NCBI GenBank assembly: GCA_009667805.1
Contig: CM019070.1
Span: 52,284,451-52,348,450 of the forward strand
Direction: 5' to 3'
From: Leptobrachium leishanense
Lineage: Eukaryota > Chordata > Amphibia > Anura > Megophryidae
Length of the DNA stretch: 64,000 nucleotides
Both the position numbers and the translations under genes were made by a program. Under the pieces are notes generated by a model, which was not told the DNA's origin, searched no databases, and was given only the letters and a program-made list of their open reading frames with translations. Below are positions 1-13,000 of the stretch, piece by piece (positions within the stretch are counted from its first letter, which is position 1; every line of letters starts with the position of its first letter).

Positions 1-118
1 GGCAATAAATTTACCTTAAATCAAACTTAATTCCTTTTTCTGTTTGCATCAGTCAACATGTAGCTTTATATTCAATGACAACTGATATGATGCTCAGCTA
101 GCCGCACATTCCTATTCA

Positions 119-370
119 TTAACCCCTTGCCGCTGCAGGACGTTCTATGCCGTCTCGTGGCGGGAGGGCTTTGAAGACGCAGGGTGTACAGGTACGCCCT
201 GCTGTCTTCAATGGGCCGCCTCGGCCCCTCCCCTCAGCCGGCGCGCGCCATCCCCCTGCAGCAAATGACGTGCGCTGATCGTCGGCTGCGCGGCAGGCCG
301 AAAATCAGCGGCACAATTACGCCTCACTTGTGTTAACCCACCCCTGATGGGCGACACCTGCCCGTCGTTA
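119..370. repeat. One end of a TTAA-flanked DNA element
   Basis: TTAACCCCTTGCCGCTGCAG starts at 119 and resembles the ends of the TTAA elements at 3,939 and 4,862. It is followed by GC-rich sequence with local inverted repeats. No matching right end was found, so this may be a truncated copy. Confidence 0.4.
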
Positions 371-511
371 GAGGACTAGTTTCATCGTAACCAAACAAAA
401 CCAGAATAGCTGCATTCACCTAAAAAAGCATCATTTAAAAATGCTTCTGAGTGAGCAGATCACAAAATTATACAAATTATAAAAAAGAATGGTGTGCTCA
501 GAATCTTCTAT

Positions 512-692
512 CAGGTCTATTCACTAAAGGTGAAACTCAGGAGAATTGGCAAGAGAAGAGAACAATCTAGACCGAGTAGCCGATTTGGAAAATAAGATAA
601 ATGGGAGATTGTTTCTGGTTTAGTTATTTTGACCTGGATTTTTCACTTCTCCTGCTAGTCCTCCCGAGTTTCACCTTTAGTGAATAGGCCTG
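512..692. mobile_element. Foldback MITE, copy 1
   Basis: The copy is nearly a complete palindrome: CAGGTCTATTCACTAAAGG at the left is mirrored at the right, and the interior is also inverted. TAT flanks both sides. It belongs to the family seen at 15,645, 21,640 and 47,950. Confidence 0.75.
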
Positions 693-963
693 TATATTGT
701 GAATGTTCATCATAAGTGAGGAGCTCTTGGCTGACTCTTCCACATCTACAGAGTAATCAGCTCATGGCAGTATCAGCTTGAGAAGGAACCTCTCTTTCGC
801 TATCCCCCCTTTTTATCCAGGTGTACTTTATGGAGTAAACTGCAGGACAAAGAAAATAAAATGTCACTCATGAAAATAGGGGGGGGGGGTGTCATAATGA
901 TATAATTCCAAAATCAGGCATGCTACACACACTAAATAAAAGAGCTCCCTACACCGTGTATAC

Positions 964-1063
964 CTGAGCGGCCCTTTGCTTAAGCTCCCAATTTCTGTCC
1001 TTCAAAGCCTCGTTCATGTCAAGTATTTCGTGGTCCCGGTCTTCAAGTTCCTGTTTACAAGTT
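964..1063 (-). CDS. CCDC18: CCDC18 coding exon 21 (last in window)
   Basis: The 100-bp exon encodes [14 protein letters not shown] at its end, nearly identical to human [14 protein letters not shown]. It has a TTGCAG acceptor and a GTATAC donor, phase 0. The gene continues beyond the left edge. Confidence 0.94.
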
Positions 1064-4000
1064 CTGCAATTAATCAAAGGAGGGGGGGGGGGGGGGTCAG
1101 GTTAAATTTCCAATCCAGAATCTAAACCCAAATATTTATCTTCAACGACACCAGGATAATGCTGTTTGGAGAGCAGCCCTGGTGACACCTCAATGCCTCA
1201 CCTCAGCTCTTCTGCAAGTCTTTGCACAATGGATTCCTTCTCTTCCAGAGACAGGTGTATTTTTGTCAGCGTTTCCTCCAGTTCTTGAATGTGTTTAACG
1301 TGTTTCTGTAATTGCTTCTTTACATTTAGCAGCTCCAATTCCAGCTCATCGTTCTTCTTCACGTGTTTCTCTGCAGTGTTAAACTTCTCTTCACACACAG
1401 ACACTGAAAACGCAATTATATATAATAAAAAAAGGAAAAATTACAAAACAGCACATCTTCAAACCCATATTAATGCACCTGTAAACATGTAACATACTGA
1501 CTAGATTTCCTACATATTTATTTTCTGCGTTAATCGGTATATTTGTGCTTTGTTTAATACCGTGCATTTATTACATACAGGGTCAAAGAGAGCCGATCTG
1601 AGCATGAAATGGCACTGACCAGTGAATTTCCCCGTATGGTGCCATTTGTGGCCTTTCGGCTATTCAGAAAGCAGACCGTTCACCAAATTTTGACGAATTG
1701 CAAGCCAATACGGTGCCTGTTCGACGGCAATGAAATTCTCCATAGAGAAGCAATGGTTATTCACAGAGCACCAAACAGCAGAGAAACGTCAGTCAAATGC
1801 CCTGATGTTCGGTGGTTTCATTCAGCAAATCCCATAGGTTTCAATGTAATAAATATGCTCGTTTTTACACAATATCTAATAAACCGTTTATTATTATAAT
1901 CTGCAGTAAAAAGTCTATTTAATCGGCAATTGTTTTTATTAAATAGTGCTTTTCTTTTTACTGTACCCAGGACGTACTTGAAAATGAGAGAAATCTCAAT
2001 GTATCCTTCCTGTAAAAAATACTTTAGAAATAAATATTATCATTCATAGGACCTTCTATGTTAATTTCGTCTAGTAGTTTTTCTGCAAACAGAGTTCCAA
2101 TTTTGACACTTTCAATCATTTTTGTTTTTTACCCCGTTTGTCAGCTTTTTCCAGCGGCTGGTCGGTGCTGTGAGCAGCCGATCGGCTTTTCCCAGACGTG
2201 TTCGACGTGTTTTCTGCAGCAGTTCGAGTGATCCGATACGGTTTTCGGCGGAATTTCGGCTTATGTTCGGCAGATTTTCAGGTCCATTCCCTGCACTCCA
2301 GGGACCCTGCGGTAAATGCTGAAGGCACCGCAGGGTCAGGAAATTTGATTCCCCATAGTGCAGGGAACGAGAGAGCACCGAAATGTCAGCGAATAACCCC
2401 TCTTGTATTTCTGTAAATACTCAATGCTCTTGGACCCGGGACATACTTGAAAATTAGAGAAATCTCGATGTTTCCTTCCTGGTAAATAAAATATTTTACA
2501 GTATATATTGAGCAGAGGAATGGGAGTCTTTCTGGTAAATAGTTACTAGGCATGAGCTATGATGAACCTATGTTAGTCCAGTAATTTCATTAAGCGATGA
2601 TTAAAGGATTAACATCGATGCCAAGGGTAATCGATTTGTACTAAAACTAAATCTCAAGACTACGTACAATTCATGATTTTATCATCTCACTAATAGCAGT
2701 ATTCGGACACAGAAGCTGACAGGCCTGTGAATACACTTTGTAGGTGTACCGGTGTTGCAAACACTGGGGGAGGGGGGGAATTGCCGGTGCTGCGATTGAA
2801 ACACCAGCAATTCTCACAAGGTAAATCCAAAGAGTAACAGGCGAAGCTGATCAGTGAAGCTTCTCTGTAGTTCTTCGGATTTAGCTTTTAATGAACGCCG
2901 CTGTTTATCAGAGTTGCAACAGTGGTGATTTTTCCCCTCGGTGTTTGCTACACTGCCAGTTATTGAGTTACCCTTTTATCATTTATCTTCCTTCAAACGC
3001 TCCCTTAAAACGTTCCTATTTAGGGAAGCCGACCACCCAACACACTGACGCAACCATCAATTACTCTCACCTTGCAGTCCATCGCGCTCACCTTGCAGTC
3101 CATCGCGCTCACCTTGCAGTCCATCACGCTCACCTTGCAGTCCATCACGCTCACCTTGCAGTCCTCTCCTCCTGTTTCCAACCCCAACCCTTCTAGATTG
3201 TGAGTTCCTACGGGAATAGGGCCTCATCCCCTCTTGTACTGTTTGTCAAATGTTGTTCAATGTATTGTAACCCTGTCTATACTCTGTCTATTGTACAGCG
3301 CTGCGGAATATGCTGGCGCTTTATAAATCAAGAATAATAATAATCATGCTTTTCTTACAGTGAGCGCTTTTCTTGTCCAGCTCCGCTTGTGTCTTCTGTA
3401 AAACCATTTCCATTTTGTTCAGCTTGTTGGACTGCGATCCTTCCTGACATCTCAGGGACGCATTCTCTTCCTTCATCTGCATCAACTTTTCTTCAGCCCT
3501 TTGCCAATCGGCCTGCATTTCACTACAGTACAAAAGATAAATGGACATTTACATTTAAACGAGCAAAGACAAGCAAGCACCGATGGCTAGTGATAGTTTT
3601 CAGCTATGCCAGCTCATAAACTGTACATGTAGGTTTTGTCGTACGGGCAATGGGACACGCCGAGGGCATCTCCTGATGTGATGACGAAATATATTTGTAA
3701 ACATACTCCACTATTTTCATGTGATATTAATAGCTCAGAGAACATAATCTTTTAAAATAGTCCTGATAAAAGCAAAAAACAAAAACAAACCAGAAAAGCT
3801 TCTATTTTTGCTGCTATAGGTTTGAGAAGCGCCGGAGTTTCTCATCACTGCAATACCAGTGATCTTAGCGGTTTTTGCAATGCAGACGCTTAGTGGAACT
3901 CCCATACAGTCAATTCTCATGACACTATCTTGAAATAGATAACCCCTTCACTACCAAGTGATTTTACAAAAAAAAAGTGGTATTTTGAAAAATCATTTTA

Positions 4001-7000
4001 ATAAATTGTACAGTACTACATATTACTGTAATAAACTATTTGGCCAGTAGATAGAGGTTATACAGCACATCTATTTTCTTCTATTTCTCCTGCATCAGCT
4101 GCTGACAACTTCTGAGAGCCCGATATTAGAAGCTGAAAGCTCTAGAATTTTACGGTTTTAGCTCTTTGGGGATTATGCCTATAGAGCTAAGACTGTGGGG
4201 GCACCATCTGCTGCCCAAAAGCTAACGAAATTAGTTTGCAGCAAACAAATTTAATTTGCTTTTGGGCAGATCAGATCGAGATAGGTCGATGTCGGGGCAC
4301 CAGATGGTGCCATTGAAGCCTGAGATATCTTAATATTGGTAATGAAGGGGTTAAAAGGGTATGTGAAGACTTAATGGAGGACTGTCGGGACATATCCAAC
4401 CCTAATACACTTCTGCTTGGGCAATCCAGGAACACCAGGTACCCATGTTTATGTACAAGGTTAATAACCCTTTAAGCATCGTCATACGTACATTATTGTA
4501 TCGTTTAGCTCAAGAACCTGCTCTCTTTTTAGTTCCAGTTCCTGACTGGCGGCCAGCAGTTTCTCCTCTGACTTCCTCAGCTGTTCTTCCAACGTGAACC
4601 TCTGCTTCTCGATTTGAAGTTCCAATTGGCACACCTAGAACAAAATCACAGATTACTACAGATTCCTAAAGACCTCTAGTTTCTTTCAGTAGCAGAAGAG
4701 ATGGAGAATCATAAGCAAAATAATCCCCGTGCTTCGGTAAAACCCTGCATATAGGGCCAATAATTCCATCAACCTATCCGTGAAATCTGTCAAAAGGATA
4801 TTAAATTATTTGCAAACGTCCTCTAGATGTAGCATTGGACCTACTCCTAACAGATCACAAATTAACCCCTTCGCTGCTGAGCCATTTCACGTCTTAAAAA
4901 AAAAAACACATTTCCCTTTTGTTTATTATTATTTTTATTACTTTTGTTCTTTATTTTAAACCTGGTCATGTTTGGTATCATTGGAAAGGCCATGCTCTTG
5001 CCTTTCTAATGATACCAAATATGACCCTGCTAGCTTCCACCAGTTGGGAGATATTGGTGTTCAAAGGAACCCCCTATCTTTCCTTAGGAGTCAATGAGGA
5101 CGTTCCCCACACGTCCTCAGCAGTGAAAGAGTTAAAACACATCTGCAGTGTAAGTGATGGTTCTAGGTGGCATTTAAGATCGATGGCCTTTAATCCAAAC
5201 ATGTTCAAATTCCTACTGAATTGAAAAAAAACCTGCAAGGTTTAGTACTACACCTGTTGCTGTGACTCTGCTTGAGTGTCTTCCAGTTCTCCGATTCGTG
5301 TTGTTCCCTGCTGCAACATCTGCTGTTGCTGCTGCAGTGTTTGTTGTAAACGCACGTTTTCCTCGTTGGTTTCCTGGAGGCTCTGAGTCCTGTGTTTGAT
5401 TTCCTCTCGCAAACACTGAAGCTGTGCACAAAATTCAGAAACATTAGTTCACGCTGCATATTATGCCAGGAGCGGCTATTTTGTAGAGATATTTTAAGCC
5501 ACTTTTTTTTAAAAAAAAAATAATAATTTTTAACCTCCCTGGCGGTATTCCCGAGTGCGACTAGGGGTTAAATTTCGCTACCGTGAACGGTAACCCCGAG
5601 CCACACTCGGGCTGGATGTTTACTCACCTCCTCCTGGCTCCCTCGCTGTCCCTGGAAGGCTCCCTACGAGTCACATGGTGCAGGGTGGGCGGGAACCATC
5701 AGCAAACTTATAAACAATTCATAAAATACTGTAATCCAAAGTGCAATGTTTATGAACGGCCACTGGGTGGCACTACAGGATAAGAAATAGACCATACATC
5801 CTCTTACCCTTACTGTTTTCAGTGTTTGTTTATTTTATTGAATATCATTTATTTGCATTATTTTGGATAATTATTTTAGGGATAATAAATTATTATTTCG
5901 TGTTTCAAACTTTATCGGACTCAGTGTATTTACTATTTTTTTATTTATTTATAAAGGATTTTACTAGTAAGAACTATTGATTTCACGGATTTCAGTGCGT
6001 GATTCCTAATTATTACAGGCTAACTATGTACAAAAACACGTTTCCTTAAAAAAAAAAAAAAAAAAATTGAGACGCTTTTAGACACGAAATTTTTAAAAAA
6101 TTAGACCGCCAGGGAGGTTAATATAGATATATATATTAAAAGTTAGGCTTAAAATGTATAATTTACTCGCATTTCCCCACCAGTTTACCACCTGCTGAAT
6201 AACCTCCTGTGTATCCTTAAGATTCATGCAGCAATCGAATGCTTTCTACCCTGTATTGATGAATCACTGTGTTCAGACATGGAAGATATTCTCATGAACC
6301 TCTGCTGCCAATGTAGAGGGAAACCAAGGTTTTAGCAGCAAGCCTACATAACCCAGCATGTGAGAAATAAGATATTACTTTGGGCGAGCACGTTAGATGG
6401 CTTGATCGTACACCCTACCTAGCCAAGCATCTTCCCTGCATCCCAAGCCTGGCGAATGGTCGTCCTAGGCTTGAATTTGCCAAGCTGAGGCTGAAATACA
6501 TCCCTGCCGAGAACAAATACATAACTTATAGAACGCAGAGTTTTTTAAATCATTGGTTTCAGTTAGCACATAACTCTCATCGGGACATGAGGCAAGTTTG
6601 TGGTAATTGAAATGTTGGCATCAAATAAAAGTGCTTTTGCAGTGCTGGTCCAAATCACTAATGTTTTTTTTTTCCACTGACTTAAGCACTGGGCTTAGCA
6701 ATAACATCTGTGTTTATGTATATATAATCTCCGCCATCATCACGCACCGCCCTCCCCCTGTAAATATTATTTACATATATATATTATTGCAGAAGCCATT
6801 TATACATCCCAGCAATTCAAATAACTGCATCACAGAGCTCATGTGCTACATTCCCCATATGCAGCACAGAACTCTGGGTAAGACATGCAAATGACGTTTG
6901 CAATTTCACATTTTTTTGCATCCTGGGTCTGTTTTCACACAGAACCCTTCAATCAATGCCATGCCATACAAGAAAGCCTATTTAGCAGAGATCAGGTTTA

Positions 7001-10000
7001 TGCAACTGGTCAAAGTCACTCCTGGACAGCTCTGTTTCGGGTTTATATACACATATATTACATACATACAGATATACATCTCCAAAATAAAAATTCACCT
7101 CTTCTGATTTCTTCTTGATTTGATTTGAAAAACTGTGTCGGTTTTCTTCTAATTGTTGCAGGTATAAAACCAGTTCTTCCTTACACAGTGTCAAGGCTGA
7201 CTCCAGATGTCTCACCTAGCAGACAGAACACACGCTTACAGTCAGCACCCTGGCCAGAGCCATTCATCGCAACGGTGACTCCGTGCCAAAATATAGCACT
7301 ATTATACCATCTTCACAAAGCTTTGAAGCTCTGAGGCCTCACCTTGTCAGTTTCATCTTCCACTTGGTTTTCGAGCATTCTCATTGTGTCACTTGCATTC
7401 TTCGTATGTAGATCCAGTTCCTGCCAAGAATAAGGGAAAATTCAAAAGGAATGATTTATTTTTTTAAAAGAATTTCACACTGTAAAAACGGTGTTAAACT
7501 GTATACAAATATTCTCTAGCCTGGAGATTTTCATGAAATGAAAAGGAATTGCACATTATAGGCCAAAATATGTGAATGTAGATCACTCCCCCAGCCGCCT
7601 ATAAAAGGACTGTGGTAGATATCATAGAGGTGTGGATGCATTTTACCTTTTTGTCATCAGTACATGCAAGGGTCTGTTCATCAATTTGTACTTGTTCACT
7701 GGCTCAATAGATCAAATGAAGACTTTTGGCCAATTTCAACAACTTGCAACAGAGATAAATACATTCATTTGTTTTATGTTCAAGTGAGCCAGCACTATAC
7801 AAGAACATATCCGCGCTAACATGGTTTTAGTCTGCTCCTTGATAAACAGACCCTACAATCATTTTAGCAGAATCTTGTCAATTATTCATTTTTGCGTATA
7901 CCGTAGATACTCAAGTATAGCGCGACACGAATATAACGCAATGGATAGCGATTTATTATGGAAATGAGAGAATACTCAAGACTCAAATATAACACGAGGA
8001 GCTAAATTTTACTATACTGGTAAACAATTAAAATCCTTCCAGGTTCTCTTAACACAGTCAGGCTACCCCTCAGACCAGGGTGCTCTGCTCTAGAATGATT
8101 ACAGTACAGATATACGAAGTATGAAGCCGCCGGCCACCCATCTTATTTAGTAGCGATTAGATGGCCGGCGGACGCGAGCGAGGTGAACAATTGGCTTAAA
8201 TAGAGCATGCCCTCTGGCAATCTCTTGAATCCGGGAGTTCCTGAAGTGTTTGCAAGCATCAGGGAGCCCCGTATTCACTTCGGCGAGACTACAGGAACTT
8301 GTGGGAGACTTGGGATCCAGAGCAGGGCAAGTAATTTTTTTTTTTTTTTTTTTTACACGCAGTGCAGAGGTCTCGAATATAACGCAAGCCCTCCAATTTT
8401 AAGGTGAATTTTTGTTACCAAAATCTAACGGTATACTCGAGTATCCACAGTACTATTTTTTTCACTGATAAGTAAGGGGCATAATACAGGTTTCTTATAC
8501 TTTATTACAGAATTACCAACAGGGGGAGAAACAAAAATGACAAAGAACACTGTCACTTCCAGTCTTCTCAAATCCTTGTTTTCAATTTCAAACATTGGAT
8601 GTTTGGTTCCATGTACGGTGAAAAAGCAGAAAAAAAAAAAAACCAGTTAAAAAGCAAAAGAATAAACATGCTACAGCTATACTGTAGATCAGATCAACTA
8701 AAAAATGGATATTTTCAGAACATGAACCAAGATGACAATTCTAGGGATTTCTTGTCTTGGTCTCTAAAGGCAGGTTACACATTTGTATTTCATTAAAGGG
8801 AAAAAAAAAGGTTTTTACTGCTCTTATCAATTAAAAAGTGGTGCGTAAGGAACCAACCACTCTTACCCTTCTTGTTTCAGTGAGAATATGATCCAGGGAT
8901 TCAATCTGCTGCTGTTTTGACTCCGTATCATGTTGTAAGACCTGCAGAGTGTGATCTTGTTCTGTTACATGAAGACTCTTCATGTTTAACTGGCACTGAA
9001 GCTATAAAATAAAATATATATATATATATATATATATACATACTTTTCTTATGGCTTTCAAGTTAAAGTGAGAAACATCCCGAGACCTTAATATTTAGAT
9101 TCTCCAATAAAATGCAGTTCTATTGTTCATGAGAAGAATAAGGATCTACACAATATTTGCAACACTTTAAATTAAACGCTGCAAGAATATCCCTTTATCA
9201 TAAATATACTTTTCTACCAACTGCATCCTAATTCTATTTAGATATATGCAAAGTCTTGCCAAATAAAGACTCTTTACTTTTGAAGCTGAAATAAGTGGAT
9301 GAATCCTTTGTCATTTACAGCGGAGCGCTCCATCTTCCTGTATCTCTACACTATGATACCGATGCTCTTAGTGCTGCACTGAAAAGCGGATACTCTCACC
9401 CCCTACTGTGAACATGGACATTCAAAAAGGGACAGAAAGCAGAGTCTGTGGAATACTTGATGAATAAATACGATTAAATCCCCACAGGTTAAAATAAAAC
9501 AATTGCTTATTTTTTGTATTAGACTGATTTGTGAAGGCCATTTAACCCCTTTGTGACCGAGATTGACTATCAGTGATAACCAAGAGTCTAATGCAGGGGT
9601 CAGCAACCTTGGCCCGCCAGATGTTTTAGAACTACACCTCCTATGATGCTCAGACACTTATCAGGTTGGTGTAGACTCATGGGAAGTGTAGTTCCAGAAC
9701 ATCTGCTGGGCAGATGTTGCAGAACCCTGGTTGAATGCACTAGATAATCATTAGCCCTAACCTTTAGCGCCGTTTTTAAGAAATACCACTAGCTTCACTT
9801 GAAACATGGCTCTGTGTTTCCTAATTATAGTAACCTGCGAATTCAGTAGATAGAAAATAAGACCTTAAATAGCTGTAATGTATTTAATGCATAATTAACT
9901 TCTCTGATCAGATAAAGTTAAAAGATCACAGAGTGTATTTTTAATATTTGTTGTCTTACATCACAAAAAACGTCTCCTTAGGAAATGGTATTTTTTTACC

Positions 10001-13000
10001 CCTGAAACTTACAGTTATTTGTATTTATTATCTTACATTCTCGATCTTATTTTGCAGCTCCTTTTGCTGCTCCGCATAAATTTGTTTTGATCTCTCAAAC
10101 GATGACAGGACTTCTTCATGTTCCTTTCTGACATTTTCTTCTAATCGAAAGATCTGTTCCTTGTAACTCTGAAAGATACGGGAGAAGTATATTCAATTTC
10201 AATAAATTAATTGAACGCGCTCATACAGCTTTCAGAGAATAAGAAATAGAGCACTTGTGATACCCCGATTTGACAAGTGAGGTCCAGTGTCTTGCACCCT
10301 AATGGGGTAACCCTAGAAAATGTATACAAAATAAAATAATACATTGGGCTCCGTATTTAAGCAGAAAAATAAAAATTAACTTTTAATGGGGAAAAGGAAA
10401 TAAAAATAAATAAATAAATAAAAAGACCATACAAAGTCGAAAAAAAACTAGAAGACATGGTAACCTTGGTGATTTCCTATACCAGTGCTTTCCTGCGTTT
10501 GAACTTTCCTATTCCCACGCACCCAAGAAGGCCCGTATTCCTACTCTGCAATTGGCTAGAAGCCCATGTGGGTCAACTAATATTTGCTTCACCTAATACA
10601 TTACCCATCAAACTTACCATAGTTGTGTTGTCTTATTGCTGTTTTTGCGTTTATGTCTAGGTTCAGTTGTGTTGTTTTGAGCCTGTTTGCAATCAGTGTA
10701 TGGATTTGTGTATCGTCTTCTTTTCAGCATTAATTTTTCCCTGTTTTCAATTTTTATTTGTTGCTTTTTCCCCCATTAAAAAGTTTTTTTTTATTTTTCT
10801 GCTTAAATAGAGCCCAGTGTCTATTTTTTATTATTTAAATAGACTGCATAATCTGCTAAATGTCTTGCAGAAGGGAACCAATTACATTCAATGTTTGATA
10901 CATTTGACTAATCTGCTAACAAAGCTATATATTTAGTGCAGCTGTAATGATCAGGGTCAGTCTTGAAGTAATATGTGGAGAAGGTTACTGCATTGCTCTT
11001 AAAGACCAATGCATGATCTCATTCCTTCATAAAATATCGTAATCACAGCCAGGATTTACCAGATCCGGCACTGTGTGTGTCACAATGTTTCCCCCTCAAT
11101 GAGCAGAGCTTGCCAAGGGCTGTTGTGTAGCACTGTGCGACTGGCAATCACTCACTGGCTAACAGTCAATCACGTGCACGGAGGACGGCTCTCTGCTTAG
11201 AGCTGTCACTCCCCGTGCGGCATGCCGCACGGAAGGGAGGGACAGCTAAATAGGGAATTTCTCATTTCCACTACACGTGCTAGCAGAACAATGCCAACAC
11301 ATATATTTGAACAAATTCCAAATTGAAGGAGTCCAACATCTGGAAAGCATAAAATGTTCACTTTAAGTATCAGTCTGTCCTAGACTTTCTGGAGAACAGA
11401 GGACAGGATTACCATGAGTTCCTCTTCCAGCTCGGCATTCTTGGCTGCAGCAGTAGAGCAGGTCATGGACTTTTCTTCTAAAAGCTTCTGGAGAGTTGCT
11501 ATCTTCAAAGATTTCTTTGTTAACTACAAATCAAATTGATCCCATAAAATATTGACACTTATTAGGGAAACACAGAAATCATAAAGCGATTTCATTTTAT
11601 TTATAGAAAACATAGCTAAATCTACAAAATACCACCATGACTTGTTTGCACACATAACCATCCCACTGTCACATTCGTTGCCCAAAAACACTCACTTCTT
11701 GCTGTAAACTGGTGGTTTTTGAAGCTTTTTCCATTAACTCTTGTTGTATAACTTGAAACTGACTGGTTCTTTGTGCCATTGACCGTTTGGCACTGGTGGC
11801 TTCAGTCTGGACTTTACCGAGCTTGTCCTGTATGTCCTTCAGTTGGACAGTAAGCCTCTCGTTCTTCGTTTGTAGTTGCTTGCAAAGAGTTTCCAGCTGC
11901 AAATCTCTCTCATCTAAAAAAAAATTATATATACATATACACACAAAAATAAAAAAATATATACAAAAACGGGAAAAAAACACCAACAATCTTTGCATAG
12001 GTGCAGATATAAACACCATCTGTACTTTGTATTCTTTTGGCTATGTCTATATTCACGGTCTATGCCATCATGCATTGCAGTGCTACTATATCCAGCGATG
12101 TCATAGACTGTCATGTGCTGAAATCCCCATTCTGAGCTGCAGACTGCATGGAAATTGCATTTTGATTAGGGCTGCAACTAACAGTTATTTCCATAATGGA
12201 TTCAACGGATAGAAAAAAATACAATTGTTTTGTCTCCTTAAAAAGTAAATAAACCCTCCCTCCTTTTTTTCTTACCTTTTTTACATCCATACACAAATTG
12301 CATATCTCACTTAACTCGGATAGACATGATGATGTCGGCACACAAAGCAGGGTTAGAAGGGGGAAAGGGGAAAGCGAGCCCTTCACGCAGCCTGGCCACT
12401 GTAATAAACTAAAGTGGTCAGGATGAGTAGTGTGTCCCCTTAAAGTAATTTCATGAACAGAGTAGGGGGAGGAAGGGAGTTTGCTCAAGGGTCCTGTAAC
12501 GTGTGTCACTTTGGACTTGGGGTACATGGGTCTAGAAATGTATTTGAGAGGTGTGGACCTGAAGTTTCATATTATTTCCCTGCCCTTTCCTTTGTCAAAG
12601 TCTCCCTGTATCTACAATTGTGTTTTCTGTGATCTATTCCATGATGTCTGTGTTATATTAATGTTCCCTTATATATTTGTGAAGTCTTCTGTGGTATATA
12701 CTGTGCTGTTTTTCCCTATGTGTGTTTGAGTAATGGATTCCTTTATCTGTCCCTGCTTGCATCACCCTCCCAAGAAACTGTCTTTAACCAGATCACTGTG
12801 CCACTTCCTGATCCTTTGTTTAAACGCTGGTCGTGTTTCCACTGTCTTTATACAGTCGACCTGTGTTTTTTCCCCAATTGTAAACTGTAAATAAAGTCAG
12901 TCCCAGTTTGATTTTCACCCTGCGAGGATCTCCTGTATTGAATGGGGTTGAGCCAGAACCAATACTCCTTCGGGATACTGGCAGCGAGGGGAGCATTCTG

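Noticed and set aside
2891..3196. Frame with repeated HLAVHRA units
   Set aside because: This is the translated minisatellite in a LINE fragment, not a protein repeat.
5254..5421. CAG/CTG-rich stretch as a triplet expansion
   Set aside because: The glutamine run is mixed CAG/CAA and is conserved in human CCDC18, so it is coding sequence.
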